The notes: a model not told the origin generated them from the sequence alone. A DNA stretch of 34,428 bases from an uncultured Clostridia bacterium (GCA_947369085.1 CANBJR010000023.1:1-34428), one strand, 5' to 3'; positions 7,207-15,799 are shown, counted from the first letter of the stretch. Numbers and translations: made by a program.

Positions 7207-8403
7207 ATGCTGAAAGGAAAAACCGTTCTGCTCGGCATTACGGGCGGAATTGCGGCTTACAAAATTGCTAATCTTGCAAGCGCTCTCGTCAAGCTTCACG
7301 CTGACGTAAACGTGATTATGACCCAAAATGCGACTAACTTTATAAATCCCATTACATTTGAAAGTCTGACGGGCAACAAGTGCATTGTCGACACCTTTGA
7401 CCGCAATTTTAAATTCAAGGTTGAGCATATTGCGCTTGCCGAACTTGCCGACGTTTTTATGGTCGCACCTGCAAGCGCAAATGTAATCGGCAAAATTGCA
7501 AACGGCATTGCAGACGATATGCTTACAACCACTTTTATGGCTTGCAAAAAGAAAAAAATTCTTGCGCCGGCAATGAACACAAATATGTATGAAAATCCGA
7601 TTGTGCAGGACAACATCAAAAAGCTGAAATCCTACGGAATGGAAATCATTGAGCCTGCAACAGGTTATCTCGCCTGCGGTACAATCGGCTCGGGCAAGCT
7701 TCCCGATGAAAAAATCCTGCTTGAATATATTCTGCGTGAAGCCGCATATGAAAAGGATTTGTCGGGCAAAACCGTACTCGTTACCGCAGGGCCTACTCGT
7801 GAGGCAATTGACCCCGTACGCTTTATCAGCAACCGCTCTACGGGCAAAATGGGTTATGCAATCGCCAGAGCCGCCGCACTCAGAGGTGCAAGGGTAATTC
7901 TCGTTTCAGGACCTGTCAGAATTGAGCCGCCGTTATTTGCTAAGCTTGTGCCGATTGTCAGCGCAGAAGATATGTACAATGCTGTAATGAAGTACAAAGA
8001 CGAAGCCGACATAATCATAAAATCTGCGGCGGTTGCAGACTATACGCCTGTTGCAGTAAGCAGTGAAAAAATCAAAAAACAAGACAACGGTATGTGCATA
8101 GAGCTAAAACGCACAAAGGATATTTTAAAGGAGCTCGGGCAAAACAAGCGTAAAGACCAGTTTATCTGCGGATTTGCAATGGAAACAGAAAATCTGATTG
8201 AAAATGCCGTTAAAAAACTTGAATCAAAAAATGTCGATATGATTGTTGCAAACAGCCTTAAAACCGAGGGCGCAGGGTTTGGCACTGACACAAACGTTGT
8301 TACGCTGATTACATCTGACGGCAAAACAGAATTGCCGATTATGAGCAAGGATGATGTTGCAATGCAAATACTCAACAAGATACGAAATACAATTGACAAT
8401 TAA
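7207..8403 (+). CDS. coaBC: Bifunctional phosphopantothenoylcysteine decarboxylase/phosphopantothenate-cysteine ligase
   Basis: The 398-residue protein has both expected halves. The N-terminal flavoprotein CoaC (about 1-185) starts LLGITGGIAAYK and has the active-site His in KVEHIALAELAD, PAMNTNMYENP, and the redox Cys in GYLACGTIGSGKLPDE. The C-terminal CoaB part (from about 190) has VLVTAGPTREAIDPVRFISN and STGKMGYAIA. Together they turn 4'-phosphopantothenate and cysteine into 4'-phosphopantetheine (EC 6.3.2.5 and 4.1.1.36). GAGGGAGATGAG precedes the ATG. It follows panD after 178 bp of repeat DNA, so it may share the operon or have its own start. The last residues, NTIDN, run into another R3 tract. 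Confidence 0.96.
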   Translation: MLKGKTVLLGITGGIAAYKIANLASALVKLHADVNVIMTQNATNFINPITFESLTGNKCIVDTFDRNFKFKVEHIALAELADVFMVAPASANVIGKIANGIADDMLTTTFMACKKKKILAPAMNTNMYENPIVQDNIKKLKSYGMEIIEPATGYLACGTIGSGKLPDEKILLEYILREAAYEKDLSGKTVLVTAGPTREAIDPVRFISNRSTGKMGYAIARAAALRGARVILVSGPVRIEPPLFAKLVPIVSAEDMYNAVMKYKDEADIIIKSAAVADYTPVAVSSEKIKKQDNGMCIELKRTKDILKELGQNKRKDQFICGFAMETENLIENAVKKLESKNVDMIVANSLKTEGAGFGTDTNVVTLITSDGKTELPIMSKDDVAMQILNKIRNTIDN

Positions 8404-8440
8404 CAATGAACAATTATCAATTCATGGTCGCTCCGCTCCG
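8395..8440 (+). repeat. R3 tract plus GGTCGCTCCGCTCCG module after coaBC
   Basis: CAATTGACAATTAACAATGAACAATTATCAATT overlaps the coaBC stop and is followed by ATGGTCGCTCCGCTCCGAAT. The same order of modules (AATTAACAATTA, then ATGGTCGCTGTGCTCCGAAT) occurs at 16383-16415. Confidence 0.7.
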
Positions 8441-8470
8441 AATTTGTAATAGTGCGTGTTTAGTATAAAA

Positions 8471-8520
8471 GTTTGTTTGCCCGAATTTTTAATTGATGTA
8501 TCGGTGACATTTTGGGACGG
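8471..8520 (+). repeat. Dispersed repeat R2, partial copy
   Basis: Contains TTTGCCCGAATTTTTAATTG then TATCGGTGACATTTTGGGACG, which aligns with the R2 units at 8541-8620, 11701-11773 and 29260-29331. Confidence 0.65.
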
Positions 8521-8546
8521 TCGAGCGCCTCGACTTGTAAGTCGAG
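8520..8546. repeat. Overlapping small palindromes
   Basis: GTCGAGCGCCTCGAC at 8520-8534 and CTCGACTTGTAAGTCGAG at 8529-8546 (8-bp arms). They connect two R2 units. Confidence 0.6.
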
Positions 8547-8620
8547 TTCAAAAGTCGGATTGTGGGAAATAACGGTTGCCCGAATTTTAAAATAATATAT
8601 TGGTTACGTTTTTGCGAACG
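8541..8620 (+). repeat. Dispersed repeat R2, full copy
   Basis: Order of shared blocks: CGAGTTCAAAAGTCGG, a variable A/T-rich stretch, ACGGTTGCCCGAATTTTAAA, then TATATTGGTTACGTTTTTG. The same blocks in the same order are found inverted at 11701-11773 and 29260-29331. Confidence 0.7.
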
Positions 8621-8839
8621 TAGTTTGACAAAACTAAATTAAAATTTATCTCTGCGGCAAAGCCTCATATAAATAAATTCAAGAATTAAACTTTTGATTA
8701 ATACTACGCTATCCACTCGACCATAACTCCACACTCCAAACTAAAATATTTGAAGTTAAGTTGTATCTTTCGGCGGAGAGCCTCCGCTGGCAAATTGAAT
8801 AAATTGTAAAGGCTTGATTTATTTAATACAAGATGATGT
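8621..8839. other. Intergenic DNA without a recognisable gene
   Basis: AT-rich with no supported reading frame. It contains a small perfect hairpin GCGGAG-AGC-CTCCGC near 8773-8787. It completes the 585-bp gap between coaBC and the DUF6465 gene, which is mostly repeat modules. Confidence 0.5.
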
Positions 8840-8921
8840 TAAGTAGTATCCTGCGTTCGAGTCTGATTAATGTACAGTTACCGAGATACCGACCTATAAT
8901 TCAAGCCCGACCCATATAACG
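8840..8921 (-). repeat. Dispersed repeat R1, copy B (inverted)
   Basis: The reverse complement begins CGTTATATGGGTCGG, contains GGTATCTCGG, TTAATCAGACTCGAACGC and AGGATACTACTTA, and aligns end to end with copies A and C. It ends 11 bp from the DUF6465 terminator. Confidence 0.75.
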
Positions 8922-8931
8922 TTTAAAAAGA

Positions 8932-8959
8932 AAAAGGCACGGCAAAATGCCGTGTCTTT
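8932..8959 (-). terminator. Terminator of the DUF6465 gene
   Basis: Stem of about 11 bp, with one G-U pair, between AAAGGCACGGC and GCCGTGTCTTT around an AAAAT loop, with T-rich sequence on the minus-strand side. Confidence 0.75.
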
Positions 8960-8988
8960 AAAAATTTATATTGTATATTCTTTACTTA

Positions 8989-9396
8989 TCAGCAGAAGAA
9001 TACGTCCATTTCCTTTTCTTCGCCGTCAGCTACAAAGTAAGCCTTGCTTTCTTCGGGCTTGAGGTAAACGGAAATTTCCTTTGCGTCCTTGCCGAGTGTA
9101 AGCTTTACGTTGTTGATTACTTCTTCGATTGAAACCTGGACTCCGCCGTACTCAACAAAGAAATCTACCTTTGATTCTATCTTAGCTTCTACAGCCTTAG
9201 CTGCGGGCTTCTTGGGAGCTACCTTTTTGGGAGCAGTTTTCTTTGCAGGAGCCTTTTTTGCAGGAGCTTTCTTAGCAGGAGTTTCTGTTGCTTTTTCAGC
9301 AGCAGCCTTTGTTGTTGCTTTCTTTACGGGTTCTTTAACTGCAGTTTCTTTCTCGGCTGCAACCTTTGTTGCAGCAGCTTTCTTTGTTGTTGCCAT
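8989..9396 (-). CDS. Lys/Ala-rich DUF6465 protein with histone H1-like N-terminal tail
   Basis: The 135-residue protein has two parts. Residues 1 to about 72 are a low-complexity basic tail with repeated PAKKAPAKKAPAKK and AAEK units, like histone H1 or bacterial Hc1/AlgP tails. The last 60 residues form a compact domain (DFFVEYGGVQVSIEEVI then KEISVYLKPEESKAYFVADG) that I recognise as DUF6465, common in clostridial genomes. The function is unknown. The tail suggests binding to nucleic acid or another polyanion in the cytoplasm; that is inference. AAGGA precedes the ATG and a consensus promoter lies upstream, so expression may be strong. The opposite strand is open by chance because of the Ala/Lys repeats. 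Confidence 0.85.
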   Translation of the reverse strand: MATTKKAAATKVAAEKETAVKEPVKKATTKAAAEKATETPAKKAPAKKAPAKKTAPKKVAPKKPAAKAVEAKIESKVDFFVEYGGVQVSIEEVINNVKLTLGKDAKEISVYLKPEESKAYFVADGEEKEMDVFFC

Positions 9397-9462
9397 AAAA
9401 AAATCCTTCTTTCAAGTTTTTATGATATAATGCAATATTATATAGTTTTTGCTGTTAATATA

Positions 9463-9491
9463 ATTATACATTTTGAAAAAATAATTGTCAA
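9463..9491 (-). promoter_or_regulatory. Consensus promoter of the DUF6465 gene
   Basis: On the minus strand a perfect TTGACA (9486-9491), 17 bp, and a perfect TATAAT (9463-9468), about 66 bp upstream of the ATG. Confidence 0.75.
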
Positions 9492-9712
9492 CAAACACTA
9501 ATAATTTTCGGCGGTTAATACATATTTAAAATATTTTTTCTAATCGCTTGGTGAATTTGCACTATAAAACTAATACAGTTTTGTTTATAATGTCGTTTTA
9601 TGTTGTCGAAATTGCAGGAATCATATAATCTTTTTATTTGAAAATTGACCTCCGCTGTGCTAAAATTATCGAGTATTACTTATGATTCGAGTAATAATCC
9701 TTAAATTTTTAT

Positions 9713-10654
9713 ATGTTGGGAAGTTTTTTAGTGGCAGAAAATTTTGTTATGATTGCCGAGCAGGTGCTTGTGCTGTTTATTTTGATTGCGGTGGGCTTTA
9801 TTTGCGGAAAAAAGGGACTTTTAACCGACTCATCATCAAAGCACATTACCGACATAGTTTTATATGTTGTAACGCCTTGCGTTATGATAACGGCTTTTCA
9901 AAGGGAATTCAGCTTTGAGCTTCTCGGGAAAATTGCAATTGCAACGCTCTGCGCCTCGTTAATCATTGCAGGCTCAATTCTGCTTTCAAAACTTTTGTTT
10001 CGTGACAAAAACGAAAGCCGCAAAAAGGTTTTGCAATTTTCGGTTATCTTTTCAAACTGCGGTTTTATGTCGCTCCCTTTGCAAAAGGCAATTTTGGGTA
10101 ACGACGGCTGGTTTTATGGCTCAATCTTCGTAGCCGTGTTCAATGTCTTTGTGTGGACGTACGGACTTGTAAGTATGAGCGGTGACAAAAAACAGCTCTC
10201 AATCAAAAAACTTGCTTTTAATCCGGGTGTTGCGGGCGTAATTATTGCGCTGATTCTGTTCGTCTGCAAAATCGATTTGCCGTACATAATCAGCCAGCCG
10301 ATTGAATATCTGTCTGCGCTGAACACACCTCTGCCAATGCTTGTAATCGGATTTTATCTGTCGCAGGCAAACTTCAAAAAGGCGTTCACCGACCTTGGCA
10401 CCTATGCCGCAACAGCAATAAGGCTTGTTGCAATCCCCTTTGTTGCCGCAATTATTATGTCGCTTTGCGGCATTGACAAGACCATCACTGTAGCATTCAT
10501 AATTGCAAGCTCTGCACCGACTGCCGCCACAACCACAATGTTTGCGGCAAAATACAACAGGGACGTCGAGCTTTCGGTAAGCGCCGTTACAATGACAACG
10601 CTTATATCTATTGTCACAATGCCGCTTGTAGTTGCATTTTCACAAGTAATTTAA
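9713..10654 (+). CDS. AEC-family (auxin efflux carrier-like) transporter
   Basis: The protein is up to 313 residues with about ten predicted membrane helices. It matches the Mem_trans family (PF03547): VGFICGKKGLLTDSSSKHIT near residue 30, YVVTPCVMITAFQ, FSVIFSNCGFMSLPLQKA, and ASSAPTAATTTMFAAKYN near the C-terminus. AEC proteins carry organic anions such as malate across the cytoplasmic membrane; the substrate here is unknown. The start is uncertain: the ATG at 9713 has no clear ribosome binding site, while a GTG at 9731 has GGGAAG seven bases before it and an ATG lies at 9749. It is 12 bp upstream of a WYL regulator and probably co-transcribed with it. Confidence 0.85.
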   Translation: MLGSFLVAENFVMIAEQVLVLFILIAVGFICGKKGLLTDSSSKHITDIVLYVVTPCVMITAFQREFSFELLGKIAIATLCASLIIAGSILLSKLLFRDKNESRKKVLQFSVIFSNCGFMSLPLQKAILGNDGWFYGSIFVAVFNVFVWTYGLVSMSGDKKQLSIKKLAFNPGVAGVIIALILFVCKIDLPYIISQPIEYLSALNTPLPMLVIGFYLSQANFKKAFTDLGTYAATAIRLVAIPFVAAIIMSLCGIDKTITVAFIIASSAPTAATTTMFAAKYNRDVELSVSAVTMTTLISIVTMPLVVAFSQVI

Positions 10655-10666
10655 AGGAGAAGTGCT

Positions 10667-11656
10667 ATGGCTAAAAGCTCAATGCAAAAGCAGAAACTTT
10701 TGTATCTGCAAAAAATTATGCTTGAAAAAACCGACGAAAACCACGGCCTTACCGCAAATGAAATCAAGCAGGCACTTGAAGCCTACGGAATAAGAACCGA
10801 GCGAAAGAGCCTGTATGATGATTTGAAAATTCTCGAAACCTTTGGGCTTGACATTTGCCGAACACGCACCACAACCGTAAAATATTACGTCGGCAGTCGT
10901 GACTTTGAAGTGCCGGAATTAAAACTTCTTGTTGACGCAATACAAAGCTCAAAATTCATCACGCACAAAAAAAGTCTTTCACTTATTAAAAAACTTGAGG
11001 GGCTTGTCAGCGAAAACGAGGGCAAACTGCTTCAAAGGCAGGTTTATGTTTCAAACCGGGTAAAGAACGTCAACGAAAAAATCTACTACAATGTCGACAC
11101 CCTGCACAACGCAATTGCAGTCGAAAAGCAGGTTACATTCAAATACTGCAATTGGGAAATCGACTTTGGCAGTGAAAAGAAAATCGTTAAGGTTGAGCGT
11201 AAAAACGGAGCATTGTACAAGGTTTCGCCCTGGGCACTTTGCTGGGACGACGAAAATTACTACCTTGTTGCATACGACAGCGACGCTCAGATGATTAAGC
11301 ACTATCGTGTTGACAAAATGGAGTCGATTGAAATTATAGGCGACGAGCGTGACGGCAGAAAAACCTTTGAAAAATTTGACCTTGCTGGCTATATGAAGGG
11401 CGTTTTCTCAATGTTCGGCGGAGAGCAGGCAAACGTTAAACTGTCGGTTGACAACAGCCTTGTCGGCGTTATCGTTGACCGATTCGGCTCTGACGTGATA
11501 ATTATGAAAGAGAGTGAAACAAGTTTTACCGTTAATGTTGACGTTATGCTCAGTCCGCAGTTTTATGCGTGGGTGTTCGGTCTTGGCGCAAAAGTGAGGA
11601 TTCTCTCACCCCAAAAAGCCGTTGACGAGTTCAGACAAAGGATAGATATGTTATGA
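10667..11656 (+). CDS. WYL-domain transcriptional regulator
   Basis: The 329-residue protein has an N-terminal winged helix (about 8-75, with GLTANEIKQALEAYGI and TERKSLYDDLKILETFGL) and a central WYL domain (about 145-225) with its signature in YKVSPWALCWDDENYYLVAY and HYRVDKMESIEI. The C-terminal WCX-like part ends with RILSPQKAVDEFRQRIDML. WYL domains sense nucleic acid or small ligands and control transcription. GGAGA precedes the ATG. It follows the AEC transporter after 12 bp; control of that transporter is possible but unproven. After its stop codon comes an inverted R2 repeat. Confidence 0.88.
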   Translation: MAKSSMQKQKLLYLQKIMLEKTDENHGLTANEIKQALEAYGIRTERKSLYDDLKILETFGLDICRTRTTTVKYYVGSRDFEVPELKLLVDAIQSSKFITHKKSLSLIKKLEGLVSENEGKLLQRQVYVSNRVKNVNEKIYYNVDTLHNAIAVEKQVTFKYCNWEIDFGSEKKIVKVERKNGALYKVSPWALCWDDENYYLVAYDSDAQMIKHYRVDKMESIEIIGDERDGRKTFEKFDLAGYMKGVFSMFGGEQANVKLSVDNSLVGVIVDRFGSDVIIMKESETSFTVNVDVMLSPQFYAWVFGLGAKVRILSPQKAVDEFRQRIDML

Positions 11657-11700
11657 TAGAAGGTTGCCTTTACAGTCATAGGGACGTCAGAGATGCCGCC

Positions 11701-11773
11701 CCGAAACGTCACCGTTATATGAATTTTAAATTCGGGCAACCGCTTTTTTCGTATAAACCGACTTTTGAACTCG
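11701..11773 (-). repeat. Dispersed repeat R2, inverted copy
   Basis: The minus strand reads CGAGTTCAAAAGTCGG, TTTATACGAAAAAAGCGG, TTGCCCGAATTTAAAATTCA, TATAACGGTGACGTTTCGG, the same block order as at 8541-8620. It begins 44 bp after the WYL regulator stop codon. Confidence 0.7.
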
Positions 11774-11781
11774 CCCGCCCC

Positions 11782-11819
11782 TTAATTGTTAATTGTAAAT
11801 TGTTAATTGTTAATTGTTC
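11782..11819 (-). repeat. R3 tract (inverted)
   Basis: TTAATTGTTAATTGTAAATTGTTAATTG and so on; the reverse complement is the AATTAACAATT tract seen after panD and coaBC. It directly follows the R2 copy. Confidence 0.7.
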
Positions 11820-11894
11820 AGCCACTTCACACTAAATTAGAATTTACAGCCTTTGTGTGAAAATCAGATTACCTAAAGAAAGAAGTTGTATAAT

Positions 11895-13082
11895 ATGGGA
11901 CTTAACGATACACCGCAATCAGAGCGTATTCATATCGGATTTTTCGGCAGGCGCAACGCAGGCAAATCAAGCGTTGTAAATGCCGTGACAAACCAGCAAA
12001 TTTCCGTTGTGTCAGACGTAAAGGGAACTACCACCGACCCCGTAACAAAGGCAATGGAGCTTTTGCCCTTGGGGCCTGTTGTGATTATCGACACTCCCGG
12101 ATTTGACGACGAGGGCGAGCTTGGAAAGATGCGTGTAAAGCGCACAAAGCAGGTGCTTAATCGTGTTGATGTGGCTGTGCTTGTTGTTGACGGGGCTGTC
12201 GGCAAAACAGGTGCAGATAACGAACTTATTGAGATTTTTAATGAAAAGAAAATCCCCTTTGTTGTCGCATACAACAAAAGCGACATTTCAGGGGATAGGG
12301 AATATTCTGACGGCGTGGCTGTCAGTGCGCTCAACAATACAAATGTAGACTTGCTAAAAGAAAAAATTGCCAAACTTACAAAAACAGACGATACAAAACT
12401 TAAAATTTGCGGCGACCTTGTCAGTGAGGGCGATTTTGCCGTGCTTGTTGTGCCGATTGATTCAGCCGCACCAAAGGGCAGGCTTATTCTTCCGCAGCAG
12501 CAGACTATTCGTGATGTGCTTGAAGCAGGCGCAACTGCGGTTGTTGTTCGTGATACCGAGCTTAAATCAACACTTGAAAGCCTTGGAAAAAAACCGAAGC
12601 TGGTTATAACCGACAGTCAGGCTTTTGAGAGTGTTTCAAAAGATGTGCCGAATGACATTTATCTTACCTCGTTTTCAATTCTTATGGCTCGTTACAAAGG
12701 TTTTCTCAAGTCGGCTGTTGAGGGAGCAACGGCAATTGACAGGCTCAAAAACGGCGATAAGGTGCTGATTTCCGAGGGTTGTACCCACCACCGCCAGTGC
12801 GACGACATCGGCACGGTCAAGCTTCCGAGATGGCTAAAAAAATATACGGGCAAAGAGCTTGTGATTGAAACCTCGTCGGGCAAGGGATTCCCAGACGATT
12901 TAACCCCCTACAGCCTTGTCATTCACTGCGGAGGCTGTATGCTCAACGAGCGTGAGGTGCAGTACCGCAGGAAATTTGCCGAGGACAGCAAGGTGCCGTT
13001 TACAAATTACGGAACTGCAATTGCATATATGCAGGGCATTTTAAAGCGCAGTCTTGAAATTATACCCGACATAGACGTTTGA
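11895..13082 (+). CDS. hydF: [FeFe]-hydrogenase maturation GTPase HydF
   Basis: The 395-residue protein has an N-terminal GTPase domain with G1 GRRNAGKSS (18-26), G3 DTPG (66-69) and G4 NKSD (127-130), then a dimerisation domain, then the cluster-binding domain. The HydF signature is intact: Cys296-Thr-His298, 45 residues, His344-Cys345-x2-Cys348. HydF is the scaffold that receives the 2Fe subcluster built by HydE and HydG and delivers it to the hydrogenase. The ATG at 11895 follows a weak purine stretch. hydF stands alone, about 16 kb from hydG and hydE, whereas many clostridia keep them together. A bidirectional terminator follows. Confidence 0.96.
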   Translation: MGLNDTPQSERIHIGFFGRRNAGKSSVVNAVTNQQISVVSDVKGTTTDPVTKAMELLPLGPVVIIDTPGFDDEGELGKMRVKRTKQVLNRVDVAVLVVDGAVGKTGADNELIEIFNEKKIPFVVAYNKSDISGDREYSDGVAVSALNNTNVDLLKEKIAKLTKTDDTKLKICGDLVSEGDFAVLVVPIDSAAPKGRLILPQQQTIRDVLEAGATAVVVRDTELKSTLESLGKKPKLVITDSQAFESVSKDVPNDIYLTSFSILMARYKGFLKSAVEGATAIDRLKNGDKVLISEGCTHHRQCDDIGTVKLPRWLKKYTGKELVIETSSGKGFPDDLTPYSLVIHCGGCMLNEREVQYRRKFAEDSKVPFTNYGTAIAYMQGILKRSLEIIPDIDV

Positions 13083-13095
13083 ATTTAACAAAAAA

Positions 13096-13125
13096 CGCCG
13101 ACCGAAATTTAATTTTCGGTTGGCG
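13096..13125. terminator. Bidirectional terminator between hydF and the sirtuin gene
   Basis: A 12-bp stem with one G-U pair: arms 13096-13107 (CGCCGACCGAAA) and 13114-13125 (TTTCGGTTGGCG), flanked by A-run and T-run so that both convergent genes can use it. Confidence 0.85.
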
Positions 13126-13144
13126 CTTTTGCTTTTTTATGAAA

Positions 13145-13864
13145 TTATATATTTATTTTATCCAGCAATTCTCCCACTTTTTCGTGGAAAACAAGGTCGG
13201 CGTTTTGGTCAAACGGAGTTTCGTCACGGTTGATAAGCACAATGTTGTCGCCGTTAAAGTACCTTATAAACCCTGCCGCAGGATATACCGTCAGGCTTGT
13301 GCCGGCAATAATCAGCGTGTCGGCACTCTGTATTGCGCTCAGAGCACCCGAAACGGTGCTGTCGTCAAGTCCCTCTTCGTAAAGCACAACGTCGGGTTTG
13401 ATAACTCCTCCGCATTCGCACCTTGGAATGCCTGCGCTGTCCTTTATGTACTCGGCAGAATAGAATTTTCCGCATTTCATACAGTAGTTGCGAAGAACGC
13501 TTCCGTGCAGCTCGTACACCTTTTTGCTTCCTGCCGCCTGATGAAGTCCGTCAATGTTTTGCGTTACAATTGCCGTCAGCTTTCCTTTGCTTTCAAGCTC
13601 GGCAAGTTTAAAATGAGCCTTGTTCGGCTTTTTGTCAAGACAGAGCATTTTGTCACGGTAGAATCTGTAAAATTCCTCCGTGTTGTGCATAAAGAACGTG
13701 TGGCTCAAAATCTGCTCGGGCGGATAATCGTACTTTTGGTTGTACAAGCCGTCAACGCTTCTGAAGTCGGGTATTCCGCTTTCGGTTGAAACACCTGCCC
13801 CGCCAAAAAACACAATTCTTTTGCTGTGGTCAATTATATTTTGAAGTTGCTGTATTGTACTCAC
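13145..13864 (-). CDS. Sir2-family NAD-dependent protein deacylase
   Basis: The 239-residue protein has all sirtuin motifs: GGAGVSTESGIPDFRS (21-36), TQNIDGLH (101-108), catalytic His120 in YELHGS, and a zinc site of Cys128, Cys131, Cys149 and Cys151. It removes acyl groups from lysine with NAD+. The start is a GTG whose bases overlap the trpA stop as GTGA, a 4-bp overlap that suggests translational coupling to trpA. It is therefore the last gene of the T-box-controlled trpB-trpA unit, an unusual place. One target could be acyl-CoA synthetases, which sirtuins activate in other bacteria; an acyl-CoA synthetase gene follows on the same strand upstream, but that link is only suggestive. Confidence 0.93.
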   Translation of the reverse strand: MSTIQQLQNIIDHSKRIVFFGGAGVSTESGIPDFRSVDGLYNQKYDYPPEQILSHTFFMHNTEEFYRFYRDKMLCLDKKPNKAHFKLAELESKGKLTAIVTQNIDGLHQAAGSKKVYELHGSVLRNYCMKCGKFYSAEYIKDSAGIPRCECGGVIKPDVVLYEEGLDDSTVSGALSAIQSADTLIIAGTSLTVYPAAGFIRYFNGDNIVLINRDETPFDQNADLVFHEKVGELLDKINI

Positions 13865-14622
13865 GAAATCGCTTCCTTAATGCTTTTAACGTAGTCGCAT
13901 ACAGGCTTAATGCAGTCTTTTCCGTACTTTCCGACAATTTTTACAATAGCCGAGCTGACAATTACACCGTCAGCGTTCTGAACCGCTTTTCTTGCCTGTT
14001 CAGGCGTTGAAGTGTCTAATTCGACTGCGCTGGGAATGTCGCTTACCGACTTTACAAGGTTTACCATTTCGCCGATATCGGTTATACTTCCACCCTTTAC
14101 TCCCATTGACGAAACGCAGTAAACAAAGCCCTGCGCCTCTTTGGCTATCATTTTGATTCTGTCGTGCGAGGTTGGCGCAATAAGCGAAACAAGCTCAATA
14201 CCGTGCTTGTCGCAGAAAGGTGAAAGCTCCTGCTTTTCTTCAAACGGTGTGTCGGGAACGATTACCGCTGAAATTCCGCATTCACTGCATCTGCGCATAA
14301 ATTTGTCTGTGCCGTAAACAAAAATCGGGTTCATATATGTCATAATTGCAAGTGCACACTTGATTTCAGAGCGGACGCGCTTTACCATATCAAAGATTTT
14401 GTCGGTTGTCGTGCCCGACGCAAGCGAACGAAGGTCAGCCTCCTGAATTGCAACGCCCTCGGCAATCGGGTCGGAAAACGGTATGCCGATTTCTATGATG
14501 TCAGCGCCGTTTTTGCTCATTTCAATCAAAATCTTTTCGGTTGTTGCAAGGTCGGGGTCGCCTGCCGTAACAAACGGAATGAACGCCTTGCCGTTTTCAA
14601 AAGCCGATTTTATATCATTCAT
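13861..14622 (-). CDS. trpA: Tryptophan synthase alpha chain
   Basis: The 253-residue protein is close to the usual TrpA length. Motifs: [18 protein letters not shown], the catalytic Glu in [18 protein letters not shown], catalytic Asp region in [11 protein letters not shown] and VPDTPFEE, and [12 protein letters not shown]. It splits indole-3-glycerol phosphate to indole and glyceraldehyde 3-phosphate and passes indole to TrpB. The ATG at 14620-14622 has GGGGAG upstream. It overlaps the end of trpB by 8 bp, as in coupled trpBA pairs. No other trp biosynthetic genes lie before trpB in this unit. Confidence 0.96.
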   Translation of the reverse strand: MNDIKSAFENGKAFIPFVTAGDPDLATTEKILIEMSKNGADIIEIGIPFSDPIAEGVAIQEADLRSLASGTTTDKIFDMVKRVRSEIKCALAIMTYMNPIFVYGTDKFMRRCSECGISAVIVPDTPFEEKQELSPFCDKHGIELVSLIAPTSHDRIKMIAKEAQGFVYCVSSMGVKGGSITDIGEMVNLVKSVSDIPSAVELDTSTPEQARKAVQNADGVIVSSAIVKIVGKYGKDCIKPVCDYVKSIKEAIS

Positions 14623-15799
14623 AAATATTCTCCCCTCTGTATCGTGCAATAGCCGCAACGTCCTTGTCGCCTCTGCCCGAGAGGTTGACAACGATTATTT
14701 TATCCTTGTCCATTGACGGTGCAATCTTCATACAATGCGCAACTGCGTGGGCGCTTTCAATTGCAGGAATAATGCCCTCTGTTTTTGAAAGGTACTCAAA
14801 TGCCCAAACAGCCTCTTCGTCCGTTACGGGAACATACTGTGCCCTGTCTGTATCTGCAAGATTTGCGTGCTCAGGGCCGATTCCGGGATAATCAAGGCCT
14901 GCCGAAATTGAATACACGGGTGCAATCTGACCGTACTCGTCCTGACAGAAATACGACTTCATTCCGTGGAAAATTCCGAGTGTGCCGTTAGCAATTGTTG
15001 CGGCATTTTTCGGGTTGTCAACACCCAGCCCTGCGGCTTCACAGCCGATAAGCTTAACATTTTCGTCTTTTATGAATTCGTAGAATGCGCCCATTGCGTT
15101 GCTTCCGCCGCCTACACAAGCCATAACAACGTCCGGTAGCTTTCCTTCTTTTTCAAGCAGCTGAGCTTTGATTTCCTTTCCGATAACGCTTTGAAAATCC
15201 CTTACAACAGTCGGGAACGGGTGAGGTCCCATTACTGAGCCGAGAACGTAGTGGGTGTCCGACACACGGTTTGTCCACTCGCGCATAGCCTCGTTTACAG
15301 CGTCTTTTAACGTCATTGTGCCTGTTTCAACGGCGTTTACCTTTGCGCCGAGAAGCTTCATTCTGTAGACGTTGAGAGCCTGACGGATTGTGTCCTCCTT
15401 GCCCATAAAGATTTCACATTCAAGCCCGAGCAAAGCCGCAACTGTTGCGGTAGCAACTCCGTGCTGACCTGCGCCTGTTTCGGCAATTACACGTGTTTTG
15501 CCCATCTTTTTGGCAAGCAGACATTGACCGAGGCAGTTGTTGAGCTTGTGAGAGCCCGTGTGGTTTAAATCCTCACGTTTTAAGTAGATTTTTGCACCGC
15601 CTAAGTCCTTTGTCATCTTCTCTGCGTAGTAAAGTCGTGATGGTCTGCCTGCATATTCACGCATAAGAAAGTCAAGCTCCGAAACAAATTCGGGGTCATT
15701 TTTGTAGTGATTATAAGCTTGTTCAAATTCGTTTATCGCATTCATAAGTGTTTCGGGAACAAACTGTCCTCCGTGAATGCCGAACTTACCTTTTGACAT
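14615..15799 (-). CDS. trpB: Tryptophan synthase beta chain
   Basis: The 394-residue protein is a standard TrpB1. The pyridoxal phosphate lysine is in [13 protein letters not shown], the phosphate loop in [12 protein letters not shown], and [20 protein letters not shown] and [14 protein letters not shown] are typical. It condenses indole with serine to tryptophan (EC 4.2.1.20). AAGGAG precedes the ATG. It is the first gene after the tryptophan T-box, with about 170 bp of leader between the T-box terminator and the start codon in which I see no gene. Confidence 0.97.
   Translation of the reverse strand: MSKGKFGIHGGQFVPETLMNAINEFEQAYNHYKNDPEFVSELDFLMREYAGRPSRLYYAEKMTKDLGGAKIYLKREDLNHTGSHKLNNCLGQCLLAKKMGKTRVIAETGAGQHGVATATVAALLGLECEIFMGKEDTIRQALNVYRMKLLGAKVNAVETGTMTLKDAVNEAMREWTNRVSDTHYVLGSVMGPHPFPTVVRDFQSVIGKEIKAQLLEKEGKLPDVVMACVGGGSNAMGAFYEFIKDENVKLIGCEAAGLGVDNPKNAATIANGTLGIFHGMKSYFCQDEYGQIAPVYSISAGLDYPGIGPEHANLADTDRAQYVPVTDEEAVWAFEYLSKTEGIIPAIESAHAVAHCMKIAPSMDKDKIIVVNLSGRGDKDVAAIARYRGENIYE

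Noticed and set aside
9089..9430. Plus-strand Ala/Phe-rich frame that looks like a membrane protein
   Set aside because: It is the complement of the Ala/Lys repeats of the DUF6465 gene, which has promoter, ribosome binding site and terminator on the minus strand.
11653..11835. 60-codon frame overlapping the WYL regulator stop codon
   Set aside because: Most of it is translated R2 and R3 repeat (ending LIVNCKLLIVNC), with no family match; the ATG overlap is chance.
13079..13789. 236-codon plus-strand frame after hydF
   Set aside because: It reads through the hydF terminator and is antisense to the sirtuin, whose catalytic and zinc motifs are intact.
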